A stretch of 64,000 nucleotides of DNA from a bacterium YEK0313 (GCA_000751295.2 CCMO02000003.1:62001-126000); one strand, 5' to 3'. Numbered from the stretch's first letter, positions 33,886 through 45,299 are shown. Numbers and translations: made by a program. Notes: generated by a model from the letters alone, not told the origin.

Positions 33886-33930
33886 GAGCAACACCGGTCT
33901 CCCTGCGCTGCTTCGCAGCTTCGGGAGATC

Positions 33931-33988
33931 ACCACTACGCGACAGAGCGCAGTGGTGGCCTGCCACCCGAAGCCGCAGGCGTAGTGGT
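33931..33988. repeat. Inverted repeat at the 3-prime end of tRNA-Ser
   Basis: ACCACTACGC at 33931-33940 and GCGTAGTGGT at 33979-33988 form a 10-bp inverted repeat; a related GTGGTGGC lies inside. The right arm reaches the last base of the tRNA CCA. It could terminate or process the tRNA transcript. Nearby, GCTGC-TTC-GCAGC at 33907-33919 is a second small hairpin. Confidence 0.45.
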
Positions 33989-34077
33989 GGCGGACAGGGC
34001 GGGATTCGAACCCGCGATACGGTTCCCCGTATACACACTTTCCAGGCGTGCGCCTTCAACCACTCGGCCACCTGTCC
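33988..34077 (-). tRNA. tRNA-Ser(GGA)
   Basis: A 90-base class II tRNA with encoded CCA. The acceptor arms are GGACAGG and CCTGTCC, the D-arm region GTGGCCGAGTGGTTGAAGG is the serine pattern, the anticodon is GGA in the loop of CACGCCTGGAAAGTGTG, the long variable arm reads TATACGGGGAACCGTAT, and the T-arm is GGGTTCGAATCCC. It reads UCC/UCU codons. Confidence 0.95.
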
Positions 34078-34157
34078 GTGGAGGGCGCTGATAGCGGTCC
34101 CCGCGCCGATTTGCAAGGCGGCGCAGGCGGGTATCTGAGGGCAGGCCCGAAGCGCGG

Positions 34158-35093
34158 CTAGCGGAACAGGAACCAGTTGGCGAAGGGGTTCGCCTGCTGC
34201 TGTGGCTGAACCGCCTGTGGGCGCGGCGCGGCGGCGCGGCTGGCGGCCGGATAGGCCTGGCGCGGCTGGCGGGTTTCGAGCTGGGCCTGGCGCCGCTCGG
34301 TGCCGCGCAACTGGCGGTCGCCGGCATCGCCATGGCGCTGACGGACGCCGGTGTGGCTGGCACGCTGCTGATAGGCATCGGTGCGGACGATGCGCGGCTG
34401 GTGGGCGCTCGCGCGGATGATGCGCTGCTGCCGGGCGGAAGCGCCGGTGAGCTGCAACGGTTCGCTCGGCGCCACGCGGCGCTGCGCCGCCGGGCGGGCG
34501 CTGTCGACGCGGGCGGGCTCGGCGAGCGCCGCGCGGGTCTCGGCGCGGCCCGGCTGGGCAAGGCTCATCTGCTCGGTGCGCGGCCGGGCGGTGCGGGCGG
34601 CGACGCGGCTGTTGCCGCGGCGGTTCGCCACCAGCACCGGATCGGGCTGCGCGGTGCCCTCGATGACGATGCGGGTCGCGCCGCGCTGGGCGGCGACCAT
34701 GTTGAACAGGGTGCGGGCATTGCCGGGCGCGAGGCGGATGCAGCCGTGGCTGTCGGTGCGGCCGAGCCGGCGCACCATGTTGGTGCCGTGGATGGCATAG
34801 CCGCCGCGGAAGAAGATGGCGTGCGGCATGGGCGCCATATTGTATTTGCGCGAGCGCCAGTCGCGCTCCAGCCGCTGCGGCCGGTAGGTGCCGACCGGCG
34901 TGTTGTAGCCGATGCGGCCGGTGGAGACGTGCCAGACATGGCGCTGCTCGCCGTCGACGATGACCCGCATGGTCTGGGTCGACTTGTCGACGCGCACGAC
35001 GATCGCCGCATCGGCGCGGACCGTGGCCAGAGCGAGGCCGATGACAAGTGCGGCGCCGGACATGATGGCGCGCGCCAATCCGAACAAGCGCAT
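34158..35093 (-). CDS. L,D-transpeptidase (YkuD) with a long basic tail
   Basis: 311 residues. A signal peptide ends near residue 29 (ALATVRADA). The YkuD domain spans about 31-160 with the catalytic Cys118 in SHGCIRL and the upstream His102 in HGTN. It should form 3-3 cross-links in peptidoglycan or attach proteins to it. The C-terminal ~145 residues are a low-complexity tail rich in Arg, Gln and Ala, ending in QANPFANWFLFR; its charge could hold the protein at the cell wall or membrane. It diverges from the murein endopeptidase gene mepA. Confidence 0.85.
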   Translation of the reverse strand: MRLFGLARAIMSGAALVIGLALATVRADAAIVVRVDKSTQTMRVIVDGEQRHVWHVSTGRIGYNTPVGTYRPQRLERDWRSRKYNMAPMPHAIFFRGGYAIHGTNMVRRLGRTDSHGCIRLAPGNARTLFNMVAAQRGATRIVIEGTAQPDPVLVANRRGNSRVAARTARPRTEQMSLAQPGRAETRAALAEPARVDSARPAAQRRVAPSEPLQLTGASARQQRIIRASAHQPRIVRTDAYQQRASHTGVRQRHGDAGDRQLRGTERRQAQLETRQPRQAYPAASRAAAPRPQAVQPQQQANPFANWFLFR

Positions 35094-35291
35094 GGATGTC
35101 CCCTTCGTCGATAGGGCCCGGACGGGCCTTCTGCCTCCGCCACGGCCAGTGATTCCGGTCCGGCGGCGGGCTGTAAAGATGACTCCGGGATTCACCTTAA
35201 GCGTTAAGGCCGTGGCGCGGGCCGGACTTCGGCGACATGAATGGTTAACGAATGCTTGGCTAAGCTTCGGCAAACCCTTGCCTTTGCCGGA

Positions 35292-36248
35292 ATGCCCATG
35301 ATCCGTCTCAGCCCTGCCCGACCCGGCCTGTTTTCAAGGTTGCTGCTGCCGGCGCTGGCCGCCGCCGTGCTCGCCGCGCCCGCGGCGGCGCAGGACCGCG
35401 GCACGCTGACGCCGCGCGTCCTGCCGCCGCTCGCCAATCCCGCCGACCCGAACCTGCCGGCCAAGGAGATCTTCGGCCGGGCCACGGCGGCCGCGCCGAT
35501 GGAGGCGCGCTCCTTCGGCTTCTATTCGCGCGGCTGCCTCGCCGGCGCGGTGGCGTTGCCTGTCAACGGCGAGACCTGGCAGGTGATGCGCCTGTCGCGC
35601 AACCGCATGTGGGGCCATCCGGAGATGATCCGCTTCCTGGAGCGCTTCGCGCGGCGGGTGCCGCAGGTGTCGAACTGGCCGGGCATCCTCGTCGGCGACA
35701 TCTCGCAGCCGCGCGGCGGCCCGATGCTGACCGGCCATGCCTCGCACCAGATCGGCCTCGACGCCGACATCTGGCTGACCCCCATGCCGCGCCGCGAGCT
35801 CTCCCGCGAGGAGCGCGAAATGACCTCGGCGATCAACATGGTGCGCAGCGACCGGCGCGACATCGATCCGTCAACCTGGACGCCGCAACACCTCGCGGTG
35901 ATCCGGGCGGCGGCGACCGATCCGCGCGTCGAGCGCGTGCTGGTCAATGCCGCGATCAAGAAGGCGCTGTGTCGCGAGGCGACCGGCAACCGGTCATGGC
36001 TGTCCAAGGTACGGCCGGTGCCCGGGCACAATTACCACATGCATGTGCGCATCGCCTGCCCGGCCGGGTCGCCCTCCTGCCGGCCGCAGGACCCGCCGCC
36101 GACCTCCGACGGCTGCGGCGCCGATCTCGACTGGTGGTTCACCGACGAGGTGCTGCATCCCCGCCCCAATCCGAACTGGCGCCCGCCGCCGCCGATCACC
36201 ATGGCCGGCCTGCCGGAAGCCTGTCGCCAAGTGGTCGTAGCGAGGTAG
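35292..36248 (+). CDS. mepA: Penicillin-insensitive murein endopeptidase
   Basis: 318 residues from the ATG at 35292 (ATG 35298 is also possible). A signal peptide precedes AAAQDRG. The LAS-family zinc site is GHASHQIGLDAD at 148-159, completed by the His-x-His pair in HNYHMHVR near residue 250. It cleaves D-Ala-mDAP cross-links in the periplasm. Divergent from an L,D-transpeptidase, the pair may balance cross-link cutting and making. Downstream a dispersed repeat hairpin separates it from the convergent MFS gene. Confidence 0.9.
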   Translation: MPMIRLSPARPGLFSRLLLPALAAAVLAAPAAAQDRGTLTPRVLPPLANPADPNLPAKEIFGRATAAAPMEARSFGFYSRGCLAGAVALPVNGETWQVMRLSRNRMWGHPEMIRFLERFARRVPQVSNWPGILVGDISQPRGGPMLTGHASHQIGLDADIWLTPMPRRELSREEREMTSAINMVRSDRRDIDPSTWTPQHLAVIRAAATDPRVERVLVNAAIKKALCREATGNRSWLSKVRPVPGHNYHMHVRIACPAGSPSCRPQDPPPTSDGCGADLDWWFTDEVLHPRPNPNWRPPPPITMAGLPEACRQVVVAR

Positions 36249-36255
36249 TGAATGG

Positions 36256-36299
36256 GCGAATGGGGATGCGACGCCGCGACGCCGCGCATCCCCATTCGC
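36256..36299. repeat. Dispersed palindromic repeat, copy 3, as a terminator-like hairpin
   Basis: GCGAATGGGGATGCG at 36256-36270 and CGCATCCCCATTCGC at 36285-36299 form a perfect 15-bp stem with a 14-nt loop between convergent mepA and the MFS gene. Its right arm repeats the sequence GCATCCCCATTCGCTA seen at 1741. Confidence 0.7.
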
Positions 36300-36321
36300 T
36301 ATTCGCAACGCGCCATTTGCC

Positions 36322-37575
36322 TCATTCGGCCGGCACCATGGCCGGCCGGCGGAACGGCTCTTCCTTGATCGGAATGTTGACCAGCGCCGAGCCGACGCAG
36401 AACAGGACGCTCAGCCACCAGACGATGTCGTAGGAGCCGGTGCGCTCGTAGAGCACGCCGCCGAGCCAGACGCCGAGGAAGCCGCCGACCTGGTGGGAGA
36501 AGAAGACGAAGCCGTAGAGCATGGCCATGTAGCGCGTGCCGAACATCAATGCGACGAGGCCCGAGGTCGGCGGCACGGTGGAGAGCCAGAGCAGGCCCAT
36601 CAGCGCGGCGAAACCGAGCGCCAGCGCCGGGCTCGGCGGCAGCAGCAGCAGCATGAGCACGGCGGCGCCGCGGGCGAAATAGATCCAGACCAGCAGCCAG
36701 CGCTTGGACATGCGGCCGGACAGCCAGCCGGCGGTGAGCGAACCGACGATGTTGAAGAGGCCGATGAGCGCCAGCGCCAGGCCCGCCACCCAGGCCGGCA
36801 TTTTCAGGTCGGCGAGATAGGGCGGATAGTGGGTGGTGATGAAGGCGAGCTGGAAGCCGCAGGTGAAGAAGCCGAGCACCAGATAGATGTAGCTGCGATG
36901 GCCGAAGGCGGTCTTCATGGTGGCGGCGACGCTCTGCTCCTCGCCCGTGCCGGCGCCGATGCCGGCCTTCGGATCGGTGGCGAGCGCCAGCGCCAGCGGA
37001 ATGATCAGGCCGACCACGGCGGAAAAGGCGAGGAGTGCGCCCTGCCAGCCGAGCGTGTCGATCAGCAGCGGCGTGAGCGGAGCGAAGACGAACTGGCCGA
37101 AGGACGAGGCGGCGGTGCCGAGGCCGAGCGCCATCGGCCGCTTGGCCTCCGGCAGGAGCTTGGTGAAACAGGCGAGCACCAGGTTGAACGAGACGCCGGC
37201 AAGGCCGAGGCCGACCAGCGTGCCGGAGAGCACGTGCATGGCGAGCGGCGGCAGCGGCAGGGCCATGACGGCGAGGCCCGCGGCATACATGAGCGTGCCG
37301 GCCCAGAACACCTTGACCGTGCCGAACCGGTCGGCGATGGCGCCGGCGAAGGGCTGGCCGATGCCCCACATCAGGTTCTGCACGGCAATCGTCAGCGACA
37401 GCACGTCGCGCGTCCAGCCGTTCTCGAGCGAGATCGGCATGAGGAACATGCCGAGCACGGAGCGCGGGCCGAAGGACAGAAGGCCGATCAGGCAGCCGCA
37501 GAGGATGACGACGAAGGGCGTCCGCCAGGACGAGGGATGATCGGAGGGCCGGTCGGACGTGATGGTATTCGCCAT
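36322..37575 (-). CDS. MFS transporter, oxalate/formate-antiporter-like
   Basis: 417 residues, twelve helices. The first helices contain VILCGCLIGLLSFGPRSVLG then IGQPFAGAIADRFGTVKVFW with a diverged motif A, and the second half has GSLTAGWLSGRMSKRWLLVW. The pattern places it near the OFA/monocarboxylate group of MFS carriers, which import or exchange small organic acids. The ATG at 37575 has GGAGGAAA upstream; an earlier ATG at 37653 would add 26 unconserved residues. No catabolic gene is adjacent, so the substrate is open. Confidence 0.8.
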   Translation of the reverse strand: MANTITSDRPSDHPSSWRTPFVVILCGCLIGLLSFGPRSVLGMFLMPISLENGWTRDVLSLTIAVQNLMWGIGQPFAGAIADRFGTVKVFWAGTLMYAAGLAVMALPLPPLAMHVLSGTLVGLGLAGVSFNLVLACFTKLLPEAKRPMALGLGTAASSFGQFVFAPLTPLLIDTLGWQGALLAFSAVVGLIIPLALALATDPKAGIGAGTGEEQSVAATMKTAFGHRSYIYLVLGFFTCGFQLAFITTHYPPYLADLKMPAWVAGLALALIGLFNIVGSLTAGWLSGRMSKRWLLVWIYFARGAAVLMLLLLPPSPALALGFAALMGLLWLSTVPPTSGLVALMFGTRYMAMLYGFVFFSHQVGGFLGVWLGGVLYERTGSYDIVWWLSVLFCVGSALVNIPIKEEPFRRPAMVPAE

Positions 37576-37799
37576 GGAAATTTCCTCCGGCCTTGGCGTC
37601 GTGCTGATACACGGGCGGCTGAACGTAGGAGCGGCCGGTCCGAATACAATCAAAAAGCCCGAATGACTCCCATGCGGGAACGTAATGGGGAGGGAAAAGC
37701 GCTTTCGCGATCAGGATGAACGCTGATGAAGGGCGGCCAAGGGGTGCCGGCGGCGGCGGGCTGATATGCGTCCAGGGAGGGCCCGCGCAGGCCGGCCCG

Positions 37800-39317
37800 T
37801 CAGCTCTCGTGGCCGGGATCGCGGGCGAGCTGCACCTGCGGCAGCGGCTCCCACTGGCGCGGCCGGTAGAAGACGTGCACGCCGATCTGCTGCAGGCGGT
37901 TCATCGACCGGGCCCACCAGGGCCGGACATAGGTCGCGTGGTAATGCGTGGCATGGCCGACCTCGGGGATCCAGGTGCGGCCGGCCAGCATGTCGCGAGC
38001 GATGCGGCTCGCCTGGCTCCAGGGCTCGGCCTCGGTCGGCACCAGGCTGCGCCGGCCCTCGCAGGCGAAGGTGAACTGGCAGGCGAGATAGCGATGGGCG
38101 TTCTGGTAGACGACGCCGCAGATGTCGCGCGGATAGAAGCCGGAGACGGCGCGGTTGACCACGACCTGAGCCACGGCCATCTGGCCGCGCTCGGGCTCCG
38201 AGCGCGATTCCCAGTAGACCGCTTCCGACAGGCATTTCTGCGCCCGCGCCAGGGCGGCACCGGCAAGGCCGAGCTGCAGCGCGGGATGGCCCATGCGGGT
38301 GATCCGCGCCGGCGGCACGGTGCCGAGCTCGAGCGCGCCGGGGGCGAGTCTTGCCCGCGCCAGTCCCGCTTCGGTCCGGTCGCCGCGCCGGTCGAGGGCG
38401 AGGCTGTTCAGGACGGGGTCGAACCCGGCCACCGGCTCATGGGTGGCGGCGACGCGGAAGGGTTCGTTCTCGAGCGGCACGGCCGGCGCGCCGAAACCGG
38501 CGCCGGTGCGGGCGAGCGGCCCTTCGCCGACGATCGCGATGCCGGCGCGGTCCGCGGCGAGCGCTGTGGCGAAACGCCGGTCGGGATCGACCCGCGTCTC
38601 CTCCGGCGCGGGAGCCGCCGGCGGATCGACGATCGCGGCGGTCTCGGCCGGGGTCAGGTCCGGCGCGCCGAGACCAAGGCGTTCGGCCGGCGCGCGGTCG
38701 TCGAGGCTCGCCTCCGGCGCGACCGCGGCGAGCTGGACGCCGCCGAGCGCCAGCGGCGAATGTTCGGTGTCGGCCGGTTCTGCGGCGGGCCCCGCGGCGG
38801 GATCCTGCAGCGGTCCGCGGGTGAAACGGGCCACCGTCGTCAGGTCGCCGGGCGCCTCCAGCAGCGTGCCTGTCGGCTCGCCCCGCGTGAAGCTCGGCCG
38901 CAGCCGCGTGCGCTCGACGAGGAGGTCGCTCTTGGCGTCGCGGTTGACCTCGGGATAGACGACCACCCGGCCGGCGCCGGCGCCGACCGCCGGCGCGACC
39001 TGGCGGCCGCCGGCCGCCCGTGGATCAGCCCCGGCGGTGCCGCGCGGGTCGAAGCGCGCAAGCAGCCGCGTCGGCTCGACCGGATCGCGCGGCAGGGGAT
39101 TGGCGAAGGCGAAGCTCGCCATGGCCATGTTCGGCCGGACCAGGCTCGCGACATGGCGCCGCCACGTCTGGTCGACGCCCGAACGTTCGGCGAGATAGCT
39201 GACGAGATCCTGATAAGCGATCTGCTGGCACGACAGGAGCAGCAGCGAGCCGGCAAGGCCGGGCACGAGGGCCGCCGACCGGATTCCGGACGCAGAACGC
39301 CAACGCAAGGCACGCAT
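37800..39317 (-). CDS. Cell-wall hydrolase, SleB/Hydrolase_2 domain
   Basis: 505 residues from the ATG at 39317, with GGAG upstream; an ATG at 39371 would add 18 residues. A signal-anchor or signal peptide (AALVPGLAGSLLLLSC) is followed by some 300 residues of Pro/Ala/Arg-rich low-complexity sequence. The catalytic domain occupies the last ~140 residues with CLSEAVYWESRSEPERGQMA and VVVNRAVSGFYPRDICGVVY, the SleB pattern with its conserved Glu. It probably cleaves peptidoglycan. The large unstructured linker is typical for rhizobial homologues. Confidence 0.85.
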   Translation of the reverse strand: MRALRWRSASGIRSAALVPGLAGSLLLLSCQQIAYQDLVSYLAERSGVDQTWRRHVASLVRPNMAMASFAFANPLPRDPVEPTRLLARFDPRGTAGADPRAAGGRQVAPAVGAGAGRVVVYPEVNRDAKSDLLVERTRLRPSFTRGEPTGTLLEAPGDLTTVARFTRGPLQDPAAGPAAEPADTEHSPLALGGVQLAAVAPEASLDDRAPAERLGLGAPDLTPAETAAIVDPPAAPAPEETRVDPDRRFATALAADRAGIAIVGEGPLARTGAGFGAPAVPLENEPFRVAATHEPVAGFDPVLNSLALDRRGDRTEAGLARARLAPGALELGTVPPARITRMGHPALQLGLAGAALARAQKCLSEAVYWESRSEPERGQMAVAQVVVNRAVSGFYPRDICGVVYQNAHRYLACQFTFACEGRRSLVPTEAEPWSQASRIARDMLAGRTWIPEVGHATHYHATYVRPWWARSMNRLQQIGVHVFYRPRQWEPLPQVQLARDPGHES

Positions 39318-39678
39318 ACGCAACGCACTCCACGCGAAACACGCCAACACCAGGTGGTCCGCCGCAAACATGGTGACCAGCTCGTCAACCTTATCGCCCA
39401 GGTAAGGTTGAGGGCGCGTTAATGGCGCGCGGACTGCGCGATGTGGGATGCGGTCAATCCATGGAAACGCGCGGCATGAAGGTTAGCCGTGGTTCGAGGC
39501 TCGCTATGCTCGCCCATCACCATGAGGATTGTGGAGTATTGTACGGATGTCGATAACCGGAATCCTTGCGCAGGGCGCGCATGAACGGGTGATCCGCGGC
39601 TCTATACCTTCCTTATGGTGAAGTGAGAGCCGAAGCCGCGTATCGGAGCCCGGCAAACGGCAATCGAGACCGCTGATC
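39318..39678. other. Intergenic region between the SleB-like and meaB genes
   Basis: 361 bp. Its left half is the SleB upstream region; its right half holds copy A of the TCGAGGCTCGCT/ACCATGAGGATTGT repeat (39494-39541). No further gene or RNA seen. Confidence 0.5.
39494..39541. repeat. Short dispersed repeat family 2, copy A
   Basis: TCGAGGCTCGCT at 39494-39505 and ACCATGAGGATTGT at 39519-39532 are repeated exactly at 41054-41065 and 41073-41086, and the following GAGTATTG/GAATACTTG is similar. A third, weaker copy lies on the other strand near 44928. They occur only in intergenic sequence. Confidence 0.6.
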
Positions 39679-40644
39679 TCAGGGCCGGCCAAGGCGGGCA
39701 TTGAGCAGGGCGGTGACCGCATGTTCGTGCGCAAACGGGCCCGCGCCTGCCGGCGCCGCTCCGGCCGCCGCGAGCCCGGCCGTGCCGAAACGGGTGCGCA
39801 GGGCCTCCTCGACCCATTGCGCCTCCTGCGCGCTGCGGCGAGCAGCGAGCCGCGCAGCACCGAGCCATTGCCGGTGGCTTTCCACCGCCGCCGCGAGCGC
39901 GTCCATGCCCTCGCCGGTCGCCGAGGAGATCAGCACGACCGGCGCCACCCAGTCGTCCGCATCGCGCGCCACGAGCGTGAGCGCGCCCTCCACATCGGCC
40001 TTGGCGCGCCGCGCCGGCTCGCCCATGTCGGCCTTGGTCACGGCGATGACGTCGGGCAGTTCCATGACGCCGGCCTTCATGAACTGCAGGCTGTCGCCGG
40101 ACCCCGGCTGGATGCACAGCACCACCGTGTCGGCGACCATGCCGACATCGGCCTCCGACTGGCCGATGCCGACGCTTTCGATCAGCACCCGGTCGAACAC
40201 GGCGCGCATCACCACCATGGCTGCGACCGTCTGGTCGGACAGGCCGCCGAGGCGGTCGCGCGCCGCCATGGAGCGGACAAAGACGTTGCGGTCCGCGGGA
40301 TCGGTCGAGATGCGGGCGCGGTCGCCGAGCAGGGCGCCGCCGGTCTTGCGCGAGGAGGGGTCGATGGCGATGACCCCGACGCTCTCGCCGCCGCCGCGCC
40401 AGCGCTGCACCAGCACATTGGTCAGCGTCGACTTGCCGACGCCGGGCGGACCGGTGAGACCGAGGGTGAGGCCGCGGGCCGCACCGCAGGCTTCGTCCAG
40501 GAAGGCGGCGAGCGCCGCCGTGCCAGCCCGCGTCTCGATGGCGGCGAGGGCCTCGGCGATGGCGCGCTTGCCGCCGCCGCGCAGGGTTTCAAGACTCAAG
40601 GGTTTCACGTGAAAGCGTCCGCCGCCGGCGCGCTGCCCCGGCAT
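39679..40644 (-). CDS. meaB: Methylmalonyl-CoA mutase-associated GTPase MeaB
   Basis: 321 residues, ArgK/MeaB G3E GTPase. The P-loop GPPGVGKST is at 65-73, followed by AIDPSSRKTGGALLGDRARI, FVRSMAARDRLGGLSDQT and the switch region ESVGIGQSEADVGMVADTV, with VTKADM as the base-specificity motif. It loads or protects adenosylcobalamin-dependent methylmalonyl-CoA mutase. The mutase genes are not in this window, so partner genes must lie elsewhere. It may be co-transcribed with the small membrane protein just upstream. Confidence 0.93.
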   Translation of the reverse strand: MPGQRAGGGRFHVKPLSLETLRGGGKRAIAEALAAIETRAGTAALAAFLDEACGAARGLTLGLTGPPGVGKSTLTNVLVQRWRGGGESVGVIAIDPSSRKTGGALLGDRARISTDPADRNVFVRSMAARDRLGGLSDQTVAAMVVMRAVFDRVLIESVGIGQSEADVGMVADTVVLCIQPGSGDSLQFMKAGVMELPDVIAVTKADMGEPARRAKADVEGALTLVARDADDWVAPVVLISSATGEGMDALAAAVESHRQWLGAARLAARRSAQEAQWVEEALRTRFGTAGLAAAGAAPAGAGPFAHEHAVTALLNARLGRP

Positions 40645-40647
40645 GGC

Positions 40648-40926
40648 TCACAGCGCATAGGTCGACGCCGAATGCTGCAGCACCGCGCCGGCGCAGAAGC
40701 CGCCGACCCGCCACGGCATGGTCAGGGCCTGCGCGATGCCCCTGGCGGCGAGCTGATGGACCGCGACGTCGAAGACGAGCGCGGCGACCAGCAGCCACAT
40801 GAAGCCCGGCACGGTGGCGCCGAGGGCCGGATAGACCTTGAACACAAAAGCAAGGCCGAGGCCCGCTGCCAGCATGTAGACGACGAAGGCAAGACCGGTC
40901 GTCGGTATGGTGCGGCTCGCCGGCAT
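40648..40926 (-). CDS. Small membrane protein of unknown function
   Basis: 92 residues from the ATG at 40926, with GGGGCGTGAC upstream. Two membrane helices are predicted from LAFVVYMLAAGLGLAFVFKV and GFMWLLVAALVFDVAVHQLA. It ends three bases before meaB starts, so both are likely translated from one message, but I know of no functional link. Short genes of this size are easily missed; the composition and helices look real. Confidence 0.65.
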   Translation of the reverse strand: MPASRTIPTTGLAFVVYMLAAGLGLAFVFKVYPALGATVPGFMWLLVAALVFDVAVHQLAARGIAQALTMPWRVGGFCAGAVLQHSASTYAL

Positions 40927-40993
40927 GTCACGCCCCTTGCAATTGACCTCGAACGCGCCGCAACCCTGGCACGGAACGGCGGCGCGAGACCAG

Positions 40994-41009
40994 TAAGCCC
41001 TTGGGCTTA
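40994..41009. promoter_or_regulatory. TAAGCCC palindrome
   Basis: TAAGCCC-TT-GGGCTTA is a 16-bp inverted repeat 68 bp upstream of the small membrane protein/meaB pair. It could be an operator of that transcript; no adjacent regulator supports this. Confidence 0.35.
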
Positions 41010-41053
41010 AGCGTTTGCTCGTCCGCCGGTCGCGGCGTTCCGCAAGCAGGGCG

Positions 41054-41094
41054 TCGAGGCTCGCTGACCTCGACCATGAGGATTGTCGAATACT
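41054..41094. repeat. Short dispersed repeat family 2, copy B
   Basis: Shares TCGAGGCTCGCT (41054-41065) and ACCATGAGGATTGT (41073-41086) with the copy at 39494-39541, with a shorter linker between the two blocks. Confidence 0.6.
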
Positions 41095-41322
41095 TGCCCG
41101 ATGCAGGCCCGGCGCGCGCAGGGAGCCCGCAATCCGTGCTCGCCTCAGCATGGGCCACGGGATCGATAGATGCCCCGCCGATGCGATGCTCCGCCCCGCT
41201 TCATCCCGAGATGCCCGCGCCCAAGGGCGCGGGTCGCGACGGACGGCCTGCTTCTGCGCGGTGCGCGCCAATGCGGAAGGCGGATCGCGTGGCGCCGGGA
41301 CGGTTCGCCATCCGCCCCCGCA

Positions 41323-44010
<2,688 letters not shown>

Positions 44011-44193
44011 CCCAGTTCTGTTCTGCGCCGCGCGCCCGCCGGCGCGGCCGGTTTGTTTAGGCGCTTTCCGCCACCACTTTCAACCTCGGCCATGGCGGCC
44101 CGGGGTTGCGAGCCCGTTTTGGAACCCCGCGAATGAAGGCTGGATGAACGCACTGCATCATCACTATACTGCGCCGCAAAAGGACTGGTCGAC

Positions 44194-44778
44194 GTGCTAA
44201 GCGTGGTGATCCCGACCCTGAACGACGAGCGCCGGCTCGTCCGCACCCTCGCCTGCCTCGTACCAGGCGCCGCCGACGGCCTGATCGTCGAGGCGATCCT
44301 CGCCGATGGCGGCTCCAGCGACGAAACCGAGGCGGTCGGCGACATGGCCGGATGCCGCCAGGTCCAGGGACCGGCCGACCGCGGCGCCCGGCTTGCCGCG
44401 GCGGCGGCCACCGCCAAGGCGCCCTGGCTCCTGTTCATCGCACCCGGCGTCGTGCTGGACGAAGGCTGGATCCGCGAGACCAGGGGCTTTCTCGACCAGG
44501 CGGCCCGCAGCGGCGAAACCGGCCGGCGCGCCGCCATCTTCTCCCACGGCGTCGACGGTTTCGGCACGGCGGCACAGCTCGCGGCGCTCAAGGCCCGGCT
44601 CGCCTTCGCGGCCGGCTTCGGGCCGGCGGCGAGCCAGGCGCTGCTGATCCATGCCGCCCATTACCGGGCCAATGGCGGCCATCGGCCGGGACAGGACAGC
44701 GAACGGGCGCTCGCCCGCAGGATCGGCAGGCGGGCGCTGAGCGTGCTGAGAACCCGGGCAACCGCGCTTGCGATGTAG
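44194..44778 (+). CDS. Small glycosyltransferase-2-like protein
   Basis: 194 residues from a GTG at 44194 after AAAGGAC. The N-terminus is a GT-A nucleotide-sugar fold: LSVVIPTLNDERRLVRTLAC and VEAILADGGSSDETEAVGDM, the latter with the D-G-G-S-S-D motif. The usual C-terminal acceptor domain is reduced: after about residue 110 only short helices follow. GT2 proteins normally exceed 230 residues, so this is a short form whose activity is uncertain. Many alphaproteobacteria carry this size class near ppdK-like genes, but I cannot assign a polysaccharide. Confidence 0.7.
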   Translation: MLSVVIPTLNDERRLVRTLACLVPGAADGLIVEAILADGGSSDETEAVGDMAGCRQVQGPADRGARLAAAAATAKAPWLLFIAPGVVLDEGWIRETRGFLDQAARSGETGRRAAIFSHGVDGFGTAAQLAALKARLAFAAGFGPAASQALLIHAAHYRANGGHRPGQDSERALARRIGRRALSVLRTRATALAM

Positions 44779-45299
44779 AATAGGCTTCGCACCTGCAGCA
44801 CCCTTCAGCAAGGATAGCCGGGTTGAGGTCGCTGCGCTCACATCTCGCCCTGAACAATGTGAAGCGCCGCGTAGTGCCAATGTTCTGCGCTCACGCGGCA
44901 TGTACTTTCATAACCCAATACAAGCCGCAATACTCGACGATCCTCGCCCGGAGGCGCCCGCGGTCTGACGCGGATCCTCGAAGGACGGCCGCGCTCCTGC
45001 AATGTTCTTTCGGGCGATCGATCACACCCCGGCATTCGCGTGGCGGAGCCGCCGGCCATGCGCGACGTCACCTACAAGATCATGATACCGCCGCAGCATT
45101 GCCCGCGCGAAAACTTGACATGTGTCCGAGATCACCTGCGCCGGCGGTATAAACGAAGATCATTCACCGCTCATAAACCGCTTGTTCAGCCAATAGCATC
45201 GCAATCTAATCAAATGCTCTTCATGCCCGCTGTCTCCGGGATCGGCTTCAGCACCGGTTAATACATCGGCGCCAGTGTCCGAAAAAAAGGTCATGACCA
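44779..45299. other. Long intergenic region upstream of the DUF2336 gene
   Basis: 521 bp, the longest gap in the window, and less GC-rich than the rest. It holds a weak reverse copy of repeat family 2 (44928-44947). The right half (45100-45300) is AT-richer and should carry the DUF2336 promoter. I see no open reading frame that looks coding and no recognisable structured RNA, but a small RNA cannot be excluded. Confidence 0.45.
44928..44947 (-). repeat. Short dispersed repeat family 2, degenerate copy C
   Basis: The minus-strand sequence GCGAGGATCGTCGAGTATTG matches the right half of copy A (ATGAGGATTGTGGAGTATTG) at 16 of 20 positions. The TCGAGGCTCGCT block is missing. Confidence 0.35.

Larger units (their letters stand above)
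40927..41322. other. Intergenic region upstream of the small membrane protein
   Basis: 396 bp. It contains a TAAGCCC-TT-GGGCTTA palindrome at 40994-41009 and repeat copy B at 41054-41094. The rest, up to the ppdK stop, shows nothing I can name. Confidence 0.5.

Noticed and set aside
33988..34077. tRNA-Ser as an island attachment site
   Set aside because: No integrase gene and no direct repeat of the tRNA end were found by eye in the window, so it is kept only as a suggestion.
33886..34116. N-terminal extension of the GIY-YIG protein through the tRNA
   Set aside because: It translates tRNA-Ser and its flank; the GIY-YIG domain begins at the ATG at 33885.
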